Notes: generated from the sequence alone by a model not told the origin. Positions 15,786 through 28,400 are shown, counted from the first letter of the stretch. The stretch: DNA of 64,000 nt from CAVVUC01 sp963751395 (GCA_963751395.1 CAVVUC010000002.1:1994130-2058129); one strand, 5' to 3'. Numbers and translations: made by a program.

Positions 15786-18700
15786 CGCGGGCGACGCCAG
15801 GCCGCTGCCAGCCAGTTGCGTGTCGAAGCCAGCTCCGGCGAGGGTGTTCCCCGATTTGTCAACGCCTCCGACAAACGCAGTCGTCCCGTTGATAATGAGC
15901 GACGAGATGTCGAGTACCTTCACGCTTGCCGCTCCCCCGCTGTGCGCCGTCAGCGTCGCCGTGCCGGTGGCGAGGACGTTCAGGGAGCCCACCTTGTAGA
16001 TTTGGCCGTTGGTGCCGGTGAAGTTGGCCTCGCCTGCGACACTGACCGTCGTGCTGGTTCCGGTGGCGGTCACCGAATTCACGTTCATGGTGCCGGAAAC
16101 GACGCTGAGGGTTCCGCTCGCCATCGCGTTGTTCAGATTCAGGGTGCCGTTGTTCACCGTAGTCAATCCGGTGTAGGTATTGCTGCCCGAAAGCGTCAGT
16201 ATCCCGGCACTGGTCTTGATGATGCCGCCCGAACCGGAAAGAGCCTGACCAATGGTCACGTTGAAGCTGTTCGTATCGACCGTGAGGCCGTTGGAGGTAA
16301 TGGCCGCCGTGTCGAAGCCGGATGGCATGAAGCCCGTGTTGGAGGCCTTGGCCTTCAGCGTGCCACCATCGAAATTGACGGTGCTGGTGCCGGTAACGCC
16401 AGCATCTGTGAGGAAATTCACAAGCAGGACACCATTGGTCTTGAGGTTCAGAGTGCCGGTGGCGGACGCACTGGGATTCGTGTTAAGGACGACCCTGTAT
16501 GCGTCCACGAGCGCCGCGCTTGTGCCGCCTCCCACGGTAAGTATGCCCGCAGCCGTTCCTGCTCCCACGCGAATTTGGTTGGCTGTATTTGATAGCAGGA
16601 ATGTTCCTCCCGCTATCTCCATGGTTCCGTTTCCGCTACCGTTCCCAACGTAAATATCGGCCGGTGTAACCGAGGATGTGAAGTTCGCTGTTCCGCCTGT
16701 CTGGTAGTAATAGCCCGTGGCCGAATCGCCAATCGTGAAATACTGAGTCGGATTGATGGCCAGCGTCCCGGCTTGCATGGTGAAATTACCACCGTAGCCG
16801 CTGCCCACGGTAAAGCGGGTAGCGTAGGTGCTGTCTCCGTTGTTCCGAACGGTAAGGGTGCCTTCGCCGGTCTTGATCGCGCCGCCGCTACCGGACCATC
16901 TGCCATCGGTCGCGGTCGGACTACTCGTTGTCGTGCCCACGGTCAGGTTCGACCCATTGGCAATGTCGAACGTGCCCTGGCCGGTGAACGTGATGGCGCG
17001 GGTGGTGGTGCCGGTCGCGCCGGTGAAATTGAGCGTGCCGCCAGTCGAGCCGAAGGTCAGGGCGTTTGCCAACGCGCTTATCCCGATGGAGCTGCTCGTG
17101 GTGTCCGAGATCGTATTGGCGCTCAGTGTGCCGCCGTTGATGGTCGTGATGCCCGTGTAGGTGTTGGGTTGATTCAAGACCAATGATCCATTTCCGGTCT
17201 TGGTAAGTGCTCCTGTCCCCTGATTCAACACCTGATCGAAAGTGAAGGTGTTGGAAGCGTCGCTGATGGATATTCCGACCGTCTTGCCGGAGTTGGTTGA
17301 TGCCGTATGCCCGAGGTTTGTCATTGCGGTGCCAGTGATTTGCAGCGTTCCGCCGTTGAAGACCACATTGGCCGATGGCGCTCCAAGGTTGTTCGTTGCC
17401 GATACACTAAGCGTGCCCGCGCTGATCGTGGTGCCGCCGCTGTAACTGTTCGAGTTGCTCAGGATGAGCGTATTGTTCCCGCCCTTAATGAGCGACTGAG
17501 CCGGGCCTGTTTCGTTGATTGGGCCCGAAACCGTGATGGTCGCGTTGCCGCCGAAGGTGTAGTCGTTGGAGCCGGTGACTGTTCCCGCCAGCGTGACAGA
17601 TCCCGCCCACTCGAGTGCATTGCCGTCCACGCGAAGCTGTCCCAATGACTCGCCGGTGTCGCCGCCGCCCAGTGTGAGCGCCGCGATGCGGGTTCCCCCG
17701 GTTGTGACGTAAAGGGTCGCATTCGGAAGCACGTTGACCGTGGCAGCGGCGTTGTCCAAGCCGTTCATCTGCACCTTGCCGGCACCCGCCGCAGCACCGA
17801 CGCCGATATTCCACGTTCCGGTGAAGCTGGAGTAGTCGCCATTGAGAATGGTGCTGGCACTACCGGCTCCGAGGGTCACGTTGGCCGTTCCCGTGCCGCT
17901 CAAGGTTGTCGAGAGGCCGGTGTAAGTGACGGCTCCCGCTGTCAGGTTGAGCGTGGCGTCATTCGTGACTCCGCCGGTGCCGAGCGCATTCGCCGACGCA
18001 GCAACGAGGGTGCCTGTGTTGATGATCGTGCCGCTGCCGTAGCTGTTCGTGCCGGAAAGTGTGAGCGTGCCCCCGCCGTTTTTGATGAGGAGTCCGGCGG
18101 CACCCGTGATCGCGTTGGCGTAGCTCTGCGAGCCAACGAGGTTGTAGGTCAGCGTGGCGTTGTTCGTGATGCCCGAGCTCGATGCGATCGAGCCGTCCGT
18201 CGTGCCGTCGCCGATCTGCAAGATTCCCGCGTTGATTGTCGTGGCTCCCGTGTAGCTGTTGCTGCTGGTGATGATCAGCGTGCCCCCGCCGTCCTTTGTC
18301 AAAGTCGCCGTTCCGACAATTCCAAAGCCGCCGCTGCTTTCCAGGGTGTAGTCATTGGAAACGGAATTGTTGAAGGTAACGCTGTTCGGGGTGACGTTCG
18401 ATCCCGAAATGTTCACGGTGTAGTTGGCGGCACCGTCCTCGAACCGGACCGCGTCGTTGCTGATGTAGTTCGTCGCCGTGCTTCCCGTGATCAGCACCCA
18501 GTTGGAGTTGGCTCCGGTCGCTCCCTCCACCCAGTTGGTGTTGTCCGCACCGGTCCATTTCGGATTGTCGCCGTTGATTGTGAGGATGACCGATGTTCCC
18601 GAGAAGGAGGGGGCCGCACTCTGGCGTACATTGAGGTTCAGGACGCTTCCCACGGTGAAGCTGCTGGTTCCCGTACCGCCGATGCTGCCCCATGTGACCA

Positions 18701-21700
18701 GGTCGTAGGATGCGCCGTTGGTCCATCCAAGCGCGTTGCTGGCGTTGACGGCAATGTTGCCGGACGTGGTCAGCGAGCCGGTGACGTTTAAGACCGATCC
18801 GGGCACCGCGCCGTTGCCGGTCACGTTGACCGTGCCCGATCCGCTGAATACCAGTTCGCCGAGGGTCAGGTTTCCGGAATCGTTGAAGCCGGCCGTGAGA
18901 ATGCCTCCATCGGTCACCGTCACCGTCCCGCCGACACTGCCGCTGCCACTCAAGATTGCAGCACTGCCGACCTTCACAGCCGAGGCTGTCAGCGCGCCGT
19001 TGATGTTGAGTTTGCCGTTGTTCACCGAAGTCGTGCCGGTGTAAGTCATCGTATTCGTGAACGTCTGCGTGCCGGTGCCGGTCTTGACCACGGCAATCAC
19101 ACCGCCAGTTGGGCCGTCTTGAATGTTGGTGATGCCGCTCGATTTCTCCGCCATCACATTCAGGGTGAGCGTCGAGGTCGATGCCGTGCCGGTGAGATTT
19201 ACGATCTTGAGATAGCTGGTACCCGCCAGGCCATTGACCTCCTGGTTGTATCCGTTCATGTCGAATGACGTGGCACCCTGCGAGGAGTTTGCACCGCTGA
19301 CTCCAACGGCGGTCGGCAGGGCGTTGTCCGCGCCGAGCCGGATCCCCGCGTATTCAGAGCCGTTGTTGTTGCCGGTGTAAACCTGGGTGTCGGTGTCCCA
19401 GTTGTTGCCGCTATTCGAGAGCGTGACAAAGTCGCCGTTGGTTTCCCCGGCACGGAAAAGGACCGTTACACCCGTGGTCCCGCTCATGGTGATCGGTCCG
19501 GTCAGGATCAGGCTCGATCCGTTCTGGGTGCCGATGCGGGATATGCCCCCGGCATTGATCTGGATCGCGCCGGCAAAGGTGTTGGTGCCGCTGACGCTTT
19601 GCACAAAGCCGCGTGACAAAGCTGTAAATGCTCCCACTGCAGCAGTTCCGGCACCTGAGCCAACGATGGTTTCCGCCATGGAGTAATTGATGCCGCCCGA
19701 GAACCCGAGGGAGGTGCCCGGCGCCACCGTGGTGTTGCCCGCGGTGGTGCCCAGCGCATTGTTCGCCCCGGCCACGATGCCGCCGGCCGTGCCGGCAATG
19801 CTGGTGGCCCCGGCATACGCGTTGTTGCCGGAGAGCGTCAGCACATTGTTGCCCAGCTTGCTAAGACCGAAACTGGCCGCCGCGATGCTCGTGCCATAAC
19901 TGCCGCTGCCGTTGGCGGTATCCAGCGCGAGCGTCGAGCCGGTGGCAAATCCGGAACTGTTATTGGTCAGCAGGGTGTCCAACTCGCTGCTAACCCAATC
20001 GCTGCCCCCGCCGTAGTTGAGCCTCAGCGTGGCGAGATTGGCGACCGAAATTTTACCGGGGCTGTTGTAGCCGGAGAGCGCCACCGCCTTGGTCGCGGCC
20101 AGCGTGCCGGAGGAAACTGCCGTGTTGCCGGTGTAGCCGTTCGAGCCGGAAAGGGTCATTGTGCCTAAACCGGCCTTGGTAATCCCGCTGGCACCCGATC
20201 CATCGGTGACAATCGTGGAAACCGTGAGATCGCTGGCGGCGGCGCCATCGGCAACGTCGAAGGTGCGGGTGGCGTTGAGTCGGAGTGTGCCCGCGCCACT
20301 GATCGCATTCGTGTTGGCGTTTGCCTGGCTGGTCACGTTGCCACCGAGGCTGATGAAGTTGGATGCTCCTGCGACAGTCATGGTCGAACCACCGCCGATG
20401 GTGAGTCCGCCGGAGCCGATGACCAAGCTCTGGGTTCCGCTCGTTGTTCCAAAGACCCAAGTGCCGCCCGTGTTGGTGACCGTGGTGGCGGTAACGGTAG
20501 ATCCTCCGCTGTTCAGCGTGACGCCGCCGCCGGAGACGTTCAGGTTGGTCACCGTGAGTTTTCCAGCAACCCCTGTGACAAATCCCTTGTTGGCCGTGTA
20601 GCCGCCCGAGAGATTGAGAGTGTTAATGGTTTCGCTTTTCGTATTGAGGGTCCAGGTCGCGTTGGTGTTGTCCACGGTCACCGTGGCCGTGTCGGCAATC
20701 TGGTTATCGGCGGCGTTGGAGAGCGTGCCGGCGCTCGTCACCAGCACGTTGCCGGCGATGGCATTGACTGTTGCCGTCTTGTTCAGGGACAAGGTGCCCG
20801 ACGAGACGGTGGTCAGGCCGGAATAATCGTTGGCCGTGCCACCTTGGAAGCTAATCGTCCCGGTGTCGCCTCCCGCACGACCGATTTCCAAGCCAAAGCC
20901 ACCCGTGATTTTGCCGGTGAATGTTCCGGTCCTGGAGTTGTCGGCTACGATCCGTGAATCCGCCGCCAGGGTGACGGTGCTGCTGGCCGTGCCGCTTTGC
21001 AAGAAGCGAATTGCGCCGCGCTGGATGGCAGCATTGTCATACCAGCCGTTGCCGGCAATCGAAATGGCGCGGGAGATGGTGGTGCTGGCGACGTTGACGC
21101 CCAATTGCGCGCCGTTGTTGATGGTGAGTAACCCTGTGGTTCCGAAACCGTCGGTGGCGACCGTGTTGACCAGGCGGACGTTGCTGAGGTTGAGCGCGCC
21201 GCTGTAGGCACTGAGGTTCAAGGAGAACTGGCCGATGTTATTGACCGAGACTGAATTCGCGCCGACGAGGTTCAACTGACCGCTGCCGGTCACCGGGCCG
21301 GCGGAGAAAGTTGTTGCGTTGTTGGTCCACGTCTGGGTGGTGGTTCCAGTCGCAATGGTCAGCACCCCGTAGGTTGCGGGGGTGTCGTTGAACGTCACGT
21401 TTCCGGCAGTGGAGGCAACTGTAATGCCGCCGTTGTCGAGGGTGAGCGTGCGGGCGGTGGTGCCGGAGGCATTCGCCCGGAAGGTGGTGGTGTTGGTGTT
21501 GCTGAAGGTGATGCCCGTAATGGACTGAGGAGCGTCGAGCGTGATTATTTCAGTTCCATTGACCGACGACTGGTTGAAAACGGCGGAGTCGGCGGGAAGA
21601 GGCACAACGCCGGTGGTGCCGCCGGTGGTGGCGGTGTCCGACCAGTTCGCGCCCGTCCCCCACGAGTTGGTGCCGGTGGTGTCCCAGTAATAAGTCGTCG

Positions 21701-21791
21701 CCCAGGCATTCCCGCCAAAGCCTAGCAGGAGGCACAAGGTTAATAGTGAGTTGCGAAGAGCGGGGAGCGGAGACAGGATTTTTGTTTTCAT
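15696..21791 (-). CDS. Giant beta-strand-repeat PEP-CTERM protein 2
   Basis: A 2031-aa secreted protein with a clear signal peptide (MKTK, then SLLTLCLLLGFGGNAWA). The body is a series of beta-strand repeats (for example GTMTLSGSNGYTGNTAVSSG), with little sequence outside the repeats. The C-terminus ends with ASPAPVPEPG, a hydrophobic stretch and RRRCSRPR, the PEP-CTERM signal. Residues about 443-560 (VIGSGGLTIGGGSTMTV, then RTFDVADGAAASDL) match a block near the C-terminus of protein 3. A GGDTGESLGQLRVD block is shared with protein 1. The ATG at 21791 is well placed for the signal peptide. A surface structural or adhesive role is inferred from the family; no enzyme domain is seen. Confidence 0.85.
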   Translation of the reverse strand: MKTKILSPLPALRNSLLTLCLLLGFGGNAWATTYYWDTTGTNSWGTGANWSDTATTGGTTGVVPLPADSAVFNQSSVNGTEIITLDAPQSITGITFSNTNTTTFRANASGTTARTLTLDNGGITVASTAGNVTFNDTPATYGVLTIATGTTTQTWTNNATTFSAGPVTGSGQLNLVGANSVSVNNIGQFSLNLSAYSGALNLSNVRLVNTVATDGFGTTGLLTINNGAQLGVNVASTTISRAISIAGNGWYDNAAIQRGAIRFLQSGTASSTVTLAADSRIVADNSRTGTFTGKITGGFGLEIGRAGGDTGTISFQGGTANDYSGLTTVSSGTLSLNKTATVNAIAGNVLVTSAGTLSNAADNQIADTATVTVDNTNATWTLNTKSETINTLNLSGGYTANKGFVTGVAGKLTVTNLNVSGGGVTLNSGGSTVTATTVTNTGGTWVFGTTSGTQSLVIGSGGLTIGGGSTMTVAGASNFISLGGNVTSQANANTNAISGAGTLRLNATRTFDVADGAAASDLTVSTIVTDGSGASGITKAGLGTMTLSGSNGYTGNTAVSSGTLAATKAVALSGYNSPGKISVANLATLRLNYGGGSDWVSSELDTLLTNNSSGFATGSTLALDTANGSGSYGTSIAAASFGLSKLGNNVLTLSGNNAYAGATSIAGTAGGIVAGANNALGTTAGNTTVAPGTSLGFSGGINYSMAETIVGSGAGTAAVGAFTALSRGFVQSVSGTNTFAGAIQINAGGISRIGTQNGSSLILTGPITMSGTTGVTVLFRAGETNGDFVTLSNSGNNWDTDTQVYTGNNNGSEYAGIRLGADNALPTAVGVSGANSSQGATSFDMNGYNQEVNGLAGTSYLKIVNLTGTASTSTLTLNVMAEKSSGITNIQDGPTGGVIAVVKTGTGTQTFTNTMTYTGTTSVNNGKLNINGALTASAVKVGSAAILSGSGSVGGTVTVTDGGILTAGFNDSGNLTLGELVFSGSGTVNVTGNGAVPGSVLNVTGSLTTSGNIAVNASNALGWTNGASYDLVTWGSIGGTGTSSFTVGSVLNLNVRQSAAPSFSGTSVILTINGDNPKWTGADNTNWVEGATGANSNWVLITGSTATNYISNDAVRFEDGAANYTVNISGSNVTPNSVTFNNSVSNDYTLESSGGFGIVGTATLTKDGGGTLIITSSNSYTGATTINAGILQIGDGTTDGSIASSSGITNNATLTYNLVGSQSYANAITGAAGLLIKNGGGTLTLSGTNSYGSGTIINTGTLVAASANALGTGGVTNDATLNLTAGAVTYTGLSTTLSGTGTANVTLGAGSASTILNGDYSSFTGTWNIGVGAAAGAGKVQMNGLDNAAATVNVLPNATLYVTTGGTRIAALTLGGGDTGESLGQLRVDGNALEWAGSVTLAGTVTGSNDYTFGGNATITVSGPINETGPAQSLIKGGNNTLILSNSNSYSGGTTISAGTLSVSATNNLGAPSANVVFNGGTLQITGTAMTNLGHTASTNSGKTVGISISDASNTFTFDQVLNQGTGALTKTGNGSLVLNQPNTYTGITTINGGTLSANTISDTTSSSIGISALANALTFGSTGGTLNFTGATGTTTRAITFTGQGTFDIANGSNLTVGTTTSSPTATDGRWSGSGGAIKTGEGTLTVRNNGDSTYATRFTVGSGYGGNFTMQAGTLAINPTQYFTIGDSATGYYYQTGGTANFTSSVTPADIYVGNGSGNGTMEIAGGTFLLSNTANQIRVGAGTAAGILTVGGGTSAALVDAYRVVLNTNPSASATGTLNLKTNGVLLVNFLTDAGVTGTSTVNFDGGTLKAKASNTGFMPSGFDTAAITSNGLTVDTNSFNVTIGQALSGSGGIIKTSAGILTLSGSNTYTGLTTVNNGTLNLNNAMASGTLSVVSGTMNVNSVTATGTSTTVSVAGEANFTGTNGQIYKVGSLNVLATGTATLTAHSGGAASVKVLDISSLIINGTTAFVGGVDKSGNTLAGAGFDTQLAGSGLASPAPVPEPGTIGLLAIGAIGGLLLRRRCSRPR

Positions 21792-22028
21792 GGCTTTATT
21801 GGGCTTTGGTTTGGCTTGGGATATTAGGTTACTGCGAAGATTGTTGAGCGAGGTTCCTTTGAGTCATCGGACGACCACGGCGGCTGTGCGCTGCCGAGTT
21901 CCGTTTTTTCTGAAGTGACTCGGACGAAATGGGGTTCATCGGTCTATTGGAAAGGCGGGTTGGGTTGTGGGATTGGGTTGTCAGTTTTGAAACCTGCTTG
22001 TAAGTATCAAAAAGCTTTTTTGATGTCA
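21792..22028. promoter_or_regulatory. Intergenic region upstream of giant gene 2
   Basis: 237 bp, AT-richer than its surroundings, between gene 2 and the repeat copy B. It must hold the promoter of gene 2 unless transcription reads through from gene 3. I see no convincing promoter boxes. Confidence 0.3.
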
Positions 22029-22480
22029 ATATGAAGTTGCGTCTTGTTTGGTAGATTTTACGCCATTCATAAACGCGCAAGAACCCAGCTCTGTAAGAGC
22101 ATGGTCGTCATCCCTTGCTATAAGTCCAAAAGCAACCGGGAAAAGGCCCGCGGCCCGCTCACAACTGGCTAAAACTGCCAGCCCGCGCTGTCTCGAAAAA
22201 TGGGTCGCCGCGACGACCCAAAAACGTCGCGGCGACCTCTGCCAATTCCGTGCCCACACGTCGATTCCCCAATCGACAACACGGAAAAAATCCTGGTGGT
22301 ATTTTCTGACAGGTCGTTGTAGCCGGGGACGCCGAACCCGGCCGGCCGGCCTCAGCGTGGCCGGCTACAGCGGCAGGTTACAGCGGCAGGTTACAGCGGC
22401 CGGCTACAGCGGCGGCGCAGCAGCAGTCCGCCAATGGCGCCGATGGCCAGAAGCCCGATCGTCCCGGGCTCGGGCACTGG
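22029..22480. repeat. About 450-bp direct repeat, copy B
   Basis: Near-identical to 15374-15785, now at the 3' end of giant gene 3. It differs mainly by tandem copies of CAGCGGCAGGTTA around 22368-22400 next to the gene 3 stop codon. Confidence 0.9.
22204..22236 (-). terminator. Strong hairpin downstream of giant gene 3
   Basis: A 12-bp perfect stem, GTCGCCGCGACG / CGTCGCGGCGAC, with a 9-nt loop, then CCATTTTTCG on the minus strand. Same structure as at 15548-15580. Confidence 0.7.
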
Positions 22481-25400
22481 AGCCGGGGCCAGTTCGCCCA
22501 AGTCCTTGCCGCCGCCTCCAGCAAACACTGTCGTTCCTGAGATGGTCAGGCCCGTGATTTCCAGAACCTTCACGGCCCCTGTGTGCGCTGTCAGCACTGC
22601 GGTGCCGCTGGTGCCAACCGTCAAGCCGCCGGTCAATGTTTCGCTCACTGCGAATTCCAGCGTGCCGGCCTGCACATCCGTCAATCCGGTGTAGCTGTTG
22701 CTGGCTGAGAGTGTCAGCGTGCCCGGGCCGGACTTGGTCAGCGCTCCGTTGCCGGCCGTGCCATCGGTGACGATGGTGGATACCGTCATGTCGCTGGTGG
22801 CGGCACCGTCGGCGATGTTGAAGGTGCGTGTTCCGCTTAACTTAATCTGGCCGGCCCCGCTGATCGTGTTGGCGGTGCCGCTGGCCACGCTGGTCACGTC
22901 GCCGTCGAGACTGATGAAGTTCGGGGAGCCTGTGGTTGCACTCACTGCGATTGTAGAACCGCCGCCGATGGTCAGTCCGCCCGCTCCCACCACCAAGCTT
23001 TGTGTCCCATCGGTGAATCCGAAGAACCACGAACCCCCGGTGTTGATTACCGTCGTTGCGTTGATGATCGACTGCCCGCCCGTTCCGGAGCTGTTAAGCG
23101 TGACGTTGCCCGCAGAGTGGGTGAATGTTCCCGTGACAGTGAGTTTTCCGGCCGAACCCGTCACGAGGCCCGCGTTTGTGCCAGCACCGGCGTTTTGCAT
23201 GTCCAGATTGGCGACTGTCTCCGACTTGTCACCCAGAGTCCATTTTGCGGATGCCGCGTTCATCGTCACGGTTGAAGTGTCCGCAATCTGCTGGTTGGTG
23301 CCGTTGGTAAGCGCGCCCGCTCCGATCAGGATGTCTCCTGCAATGGCATCCACATTCTCCGACTTGTTGAGGGCAAGGGCACCGCCGCTGATCGTGGTGA
23401 GCCCGCTGTAGGTGTTGGCGGACGAACCGGAGAGGGTGATTGTTCCCTTGCTCACCGTGAGGGCGATCGTGCCGGTGCCTCCACCGATCGCGCCAGAGAA
23501 GTTGGCATTACCACTCTCGAAACTGTTGTTACCCAATGTCTGCGTGCCCGTTGTTCCGCTGGTGATATTGCCCGTGAGCAAACCGCCCATGCCACCAATT
23601 GTGGTGTCGCCGAGCAGCGTGATGTTGCCCCCAAGAGTGCCTGACACACGAATGGCCCCGCGGTTCTCGTTGTTGCCTGTGCCTGAGACGGTGATCCCGC
23701 CGGCAAAAGAGTTGTTCTTTTGGTAGGTGTAAAGGGTGTTCCCCGGGTCGATTACAAGCGAACCCGGAACTGCCGTGTCGGCAGTATCCATGGAGAGTTT
23801 GTTGCCAGTGCTCCCGGTGCTGGTGACAAGCACGGTTCCGCTGAATCCCGAAATCCCGCTCAACCTGACATTGTTCGCGGTGGCTCCGGACACGTTCAGC
23901 TTAAACACGCCCGTTCCCGTAATCGCATTCGCAACCGTGACGGAAGTGCTTGCATCGAGTTGCAGGGTGGACCCGGTGCCAACTGACACGCCGCCACTCG
24001 AGAGTCCCGTTGGCGTGCTGAAGCTGACCGTGCCCGAGTTGGCATTGATCACCGTCCCGCCACTGTAGCTGTTCGATCCCGCCAGGGTCAATGTGCCGGC
24101 TCCAGCCTTGACGAGCGCCCCTCCGCTTCCACTAATCACCCCACTGCTGGTGAGGTCATAGCCGTTCGTATCGATCGTTCCGCTGGCATTCAGCACATAG
24201 TTGCGGCTGCTGCTGATCGTGCCGCCCAACTGGAGCGTGCCCCCCGAACCGCTGAAGGTGAGCGCCCCGCTGCTGTTTCCCAGCGCCTCCGCGTTGTTCA
24301 CGTTGATCGTGCCGCCTTCAAGCGTGGTTCCGCCCATGTAGCTGTTCGTGTTGGTGATCGTCAGCGTGCCGGTCCCGCTCTTGACGAGGGATCCGTTGGA
24401 GATGCCGTAGCCGCTGCTGCTGGTGAGGGTGTAGTTCTTTGTGCTGTTCTCGAAGATCGTTCCCGCCGGAGCCACATCACCCGCGGTAATGTCCACAACA
24501 GTCGTGCCTGTGGTGACAGTGTCGTTGAACATCACGACGTCCCCTGACATAAACTCCGTTGTGCCCGAGGTAACCTTCCAATTCTGGGATGGGCCGGTGC
24601 TGCCGGTCTTCCACTCCCCCCCACTGTCCAAGCCGGTCCAGACTGGAAAGTCGCTGGAGACCACCAATGTAACAGCCGAACCAGAGTCCCCAAGAGTGGC
24701 CGTCTGCCGTGCATTGTTGACCCCGGTGATAGTTCCTTGGGAAAATCCAGCGAAGCCATTGCCACCGATGGTGCCGGTATAACTGATCAAGTTGTAAGTG
24801 CCGGTGAGCCAGAATCCGGCGGCGTTTGACGCATTTACCGTAACCTGGCCGGCGACATTGGTGGAAAGACCGTCGGAGCCCGTGACGATCAGATCCGCTG
24901 CGGTGCTGTTGCTGAACAGATCCAACGTGGCCGCACCTTGGAAAGTAAGCGAACCAAGCGTCAATGCCGCACCCGCCACGGCGTTGTCGTTCGAAATGTA
25001 AGCGTCGGTTGTGTTGCCGACTGTCACGGTGCCAACCGTTCCGTTGCCGGTAAGCATGCCCTGGGTTAGCACGATCGGGCTGGACCCCGCCACCGAACTG
25101 TTCTGCACGAACTTCGCGGCGGAGCCGTTCACGGTGATGCTGCTGCTGCCGTTGATCGAGCCGCTGCCGCTCAATACCAGCGTGCCGTTGGTGATGGATG
25201 TTGTCCCCGTATAGGTGCTCTGGCCGGCAAGCGTCAGCTTCCCGCTGCCAGCTTTCGTCAGCCCTCCACCGGTCGAAGTGCCGTCGGTGAGCAGGTTCTG
25301 CGATATAGTGATGTCATTTGAGGCCAAATCCAAGTTGAGTCCGCCTGCTTTGATGTAGGCATTGGTCAGCCCGCCCATGTAAGCGGTGCTGGCGGCCAGC

Positions 25401-28400
25401 GGCCGCAGCGTCCCCCCGTCGAAGTAAACGGTCGCCAGGGAGTTGCTGCCGCGGGTGATCGGGAAGGCGGGGAGCGTAACGTCCGCCGTGCCGCCGATGG
25501 TCATGTTGGAATCGACGTTGTTGGCCCGGGAGAGTCCTGCAAAAGTGTTTGAGGAAAAGGTGCCACCTGTGACCGAGAAGTTGGCGATCGAGTTGGCTCC
25601 GTAGGCTGCATTGAAACCACTACCATTGCCCTTCAGACCGCCGCCGATGACCAGGTAGCCATTGAGCGAAGTGCCGCCGGTCTGGTTGTAGGTCGAGTTC
25701 TGGTAGGAAGACGCTCCGCTGCCGCGAACCACTTCCAAATTACCAGTCGCGTTGTTCAGATAACCCGTGCCGCTGAGGTTGAAGGTGGCGTTTATCAGGT
25801 TGCCGGACGCACCGTCATTGACGCCGATCATGACGCCGCGCTCGACGCTGACATAGGTTTGCAACTCGCCGCCGCTGAGGTTGTAGGTTCCAGAAACGCC
25901 GGGGGTGGTGCGCCCGATGAGCACGGCATTGCCGGAGGTGAAGCTGACCACGCCAGCGCTGTGATTCACGATGCCGGTGCCGACCTGTCCGGTGGCGTTG
26001 CCCCAGCCGACGCTCAGCACGCTGCCGCCCATCGGGATGTCGCCCTGAATGTTGAGTGTGCCGGTTTGCCCCGTGACACCCCCGACGTTGATCAACCCAG
26101 GAGAAACGGTGCGGTTGCCGGAAAGAATTAAAGTTCCTTGATCCACATTGGTCGTTCCCGTGTAGGTGTTGGGACCGGAAAGTGTCCATGTGCTGGTCCC
26201 AGTTTTGAGGACCGAAACCGTGTTGATTCCGTTGGCGATTTCTCCTGAAACCTCGTTGCCGGCGCTCGTTCCGCCGAGACCAACCGTTTTGGCGTAGTTG
26301 TTGGCGCCGATGTAAACGGAGCCGCTGACCAACATCGTGGCGGTTGTGGGGTTGAGAGTCAAAGTCCCCGCAGAACCTGCCGTGAGGTTAATGCCGCTCA
26401 GTGCAAGGGTGGCCGTGCCGCTCGTCACCTTGGCACCTGCCTGGACGTTCAAAGTTGCGTTGCCCAATGTCGAGGATCCCATGAACTGAGTGATATCTGC
26501 GTCAGGAGTGGCACGATTAACGATGACGGTGCCTGTGTTGCCGCTGCCCATGTCGAGTACATAGGCGTTGGCCGATGTGTCGGTGGCGAATTCCAGGGAG
26601 CCGCCGGTGTTGATTCTCACAATTCGCCCGGATGCACCGAGTGCAGATGTATTTGCTGCGACCAAAGTGCCGCCGGTGCCGCTGATGGTCGTGTTTCCAC
26701 TGTACGAATTCGATCCCGAAAGCGTCAGCGTGCCCAAGCCGGTCTTGATCAGGGCACCCGAACCGCTGACGATTCCACTCAGGGTCGAGGCGTAGGTTTG
26801 CGTGTCGAACGTGCCTGTCACGCTTGGATTGAGCACCACATTGTTGCCAAACGTTCCAGACACACCAGCCTCCAACGTGTAGTTCCCTGTAAATGTCACT
26901 GTGCCGCTGCCCAGCGCGTTCACGTCTGCGTAGTTGATCGCACCGCCCGAAAGCGTCGTGCCGCCTGTGTAGGTGTTGCTTCCGCTAAGAGTCAAAGTGT
27001 TGGTGCCGAGCTTCAACAAACCTCGCGTGGGCGAACCTGAGATTGAGTTGGTGTAAAGGAAGCTTCCAGCCGTGGTGTCGATGGCGACGTTGGATGTCGC
27101 ATCCAGGGAGACATTGGTCATCGTGTTGGCAAAAAGGTTGGTCACATCGCTCACGTCGAAGTAGCCGAGGCCGGCGACACCCAAGCCAAGAGTGGCCCCA
27201 GCCGCAACGGTGGTTGTGCCACTCACGGGCATGGCGTTTTTGTTCGCGAAGACCAGCACACCATTGTTGACCACCGTGCCGCCGGTGTAGCTGTTGCTGC
27301 CGGCGAGGGTGAGTGTGCCGAACCCGTTCTTGGTCAGGCTGCCGCCACCGGTGCCGCCGGTGCCATTCAGCAGCGGTTGCGCGATGGTGATCACAAAACC
27401 GCCATCGTCAATGATCGCCCCACCCGCCTTCACGTAAGCTGCGTCCGCCGCAAGAAAGGCCGCGCTGGCTGCACGCGCCTTGAGCGTGCCGCCGTTGAAG
27501 TTGAAGGTCGTCGTGGCGCTGGTGCTGCCGCTGTTACTCACGCTTGAAACGGCCAGCGTACCGCCATCCAAGTTGACAGTGCTCGTGTAGTTCTGACTGG
27601 TCTGACTGCCCAACTGGAGCGTGGCGAAATTCGCTGCGGCACTTCCGCTGACGGTCAACGACGTATTGGCCCGTGTGCCTACAACAAAGGTGGCGGCCGT
27701 TGCGGTGAATGTGCCGCCGGAAATGTTGATGGTGGCGGGAGCATAGTTGCCCGTGTAATTCGTCCCGCCGTTGAGGTTTGTTGTGCCGCCGGTCTGAGTG
27801 AAGACGGAAGCGTCAATGGTATTGTTTCCGTTGCCACTGGCCGCTCCTTGTCCCATGATCAGCGCTCCGTTATTGATGGTCAACGAGCCGCCGTTCTGGA
27901 CTGTAACTTTGCCGCCGCTGGTGGAATTGCCAAGGAGGATGCCGGCGTTACCCGCACCGCTGCTCCGGAAAGTCACCGTGCCGCCGTCAACAAGCAGCAT
28001 CGAGGTGCCTGTGATTGTCGCCGTGCCCACCGTCGTGCTTCCACCGACATCAATGGCTCCGGTGGAATTGACTGCCAGCGTGCCGCTGCTCACCGTGGTC
28101 GCGCCGCTGTAGCTGTTGCTGCCGGAGAGAGTGAGGATGCCGGCACCGGTCTTGGCCAGGGATCCCGATCCACTGACGATTCCGCTCAGCGTCACCGCGT
28201 TGGCCTGCGTGTCGAACGTCCCCGTCACACCGGGGTTACTCACCACATTGTTGGTCAGCGTACCAGCCACGCCGGCTTGCAACGTGGAGTTCCCCACGAA
28301 GGTGGTTGTGCCGCTGCCCAGGGCGTTCAGGTCGCCATAGTTCAGCGTGCCCGCCCAAAGCGTCGTGCCACCAGTGCGGCCGTTGCTTCCGGACAGGGTC

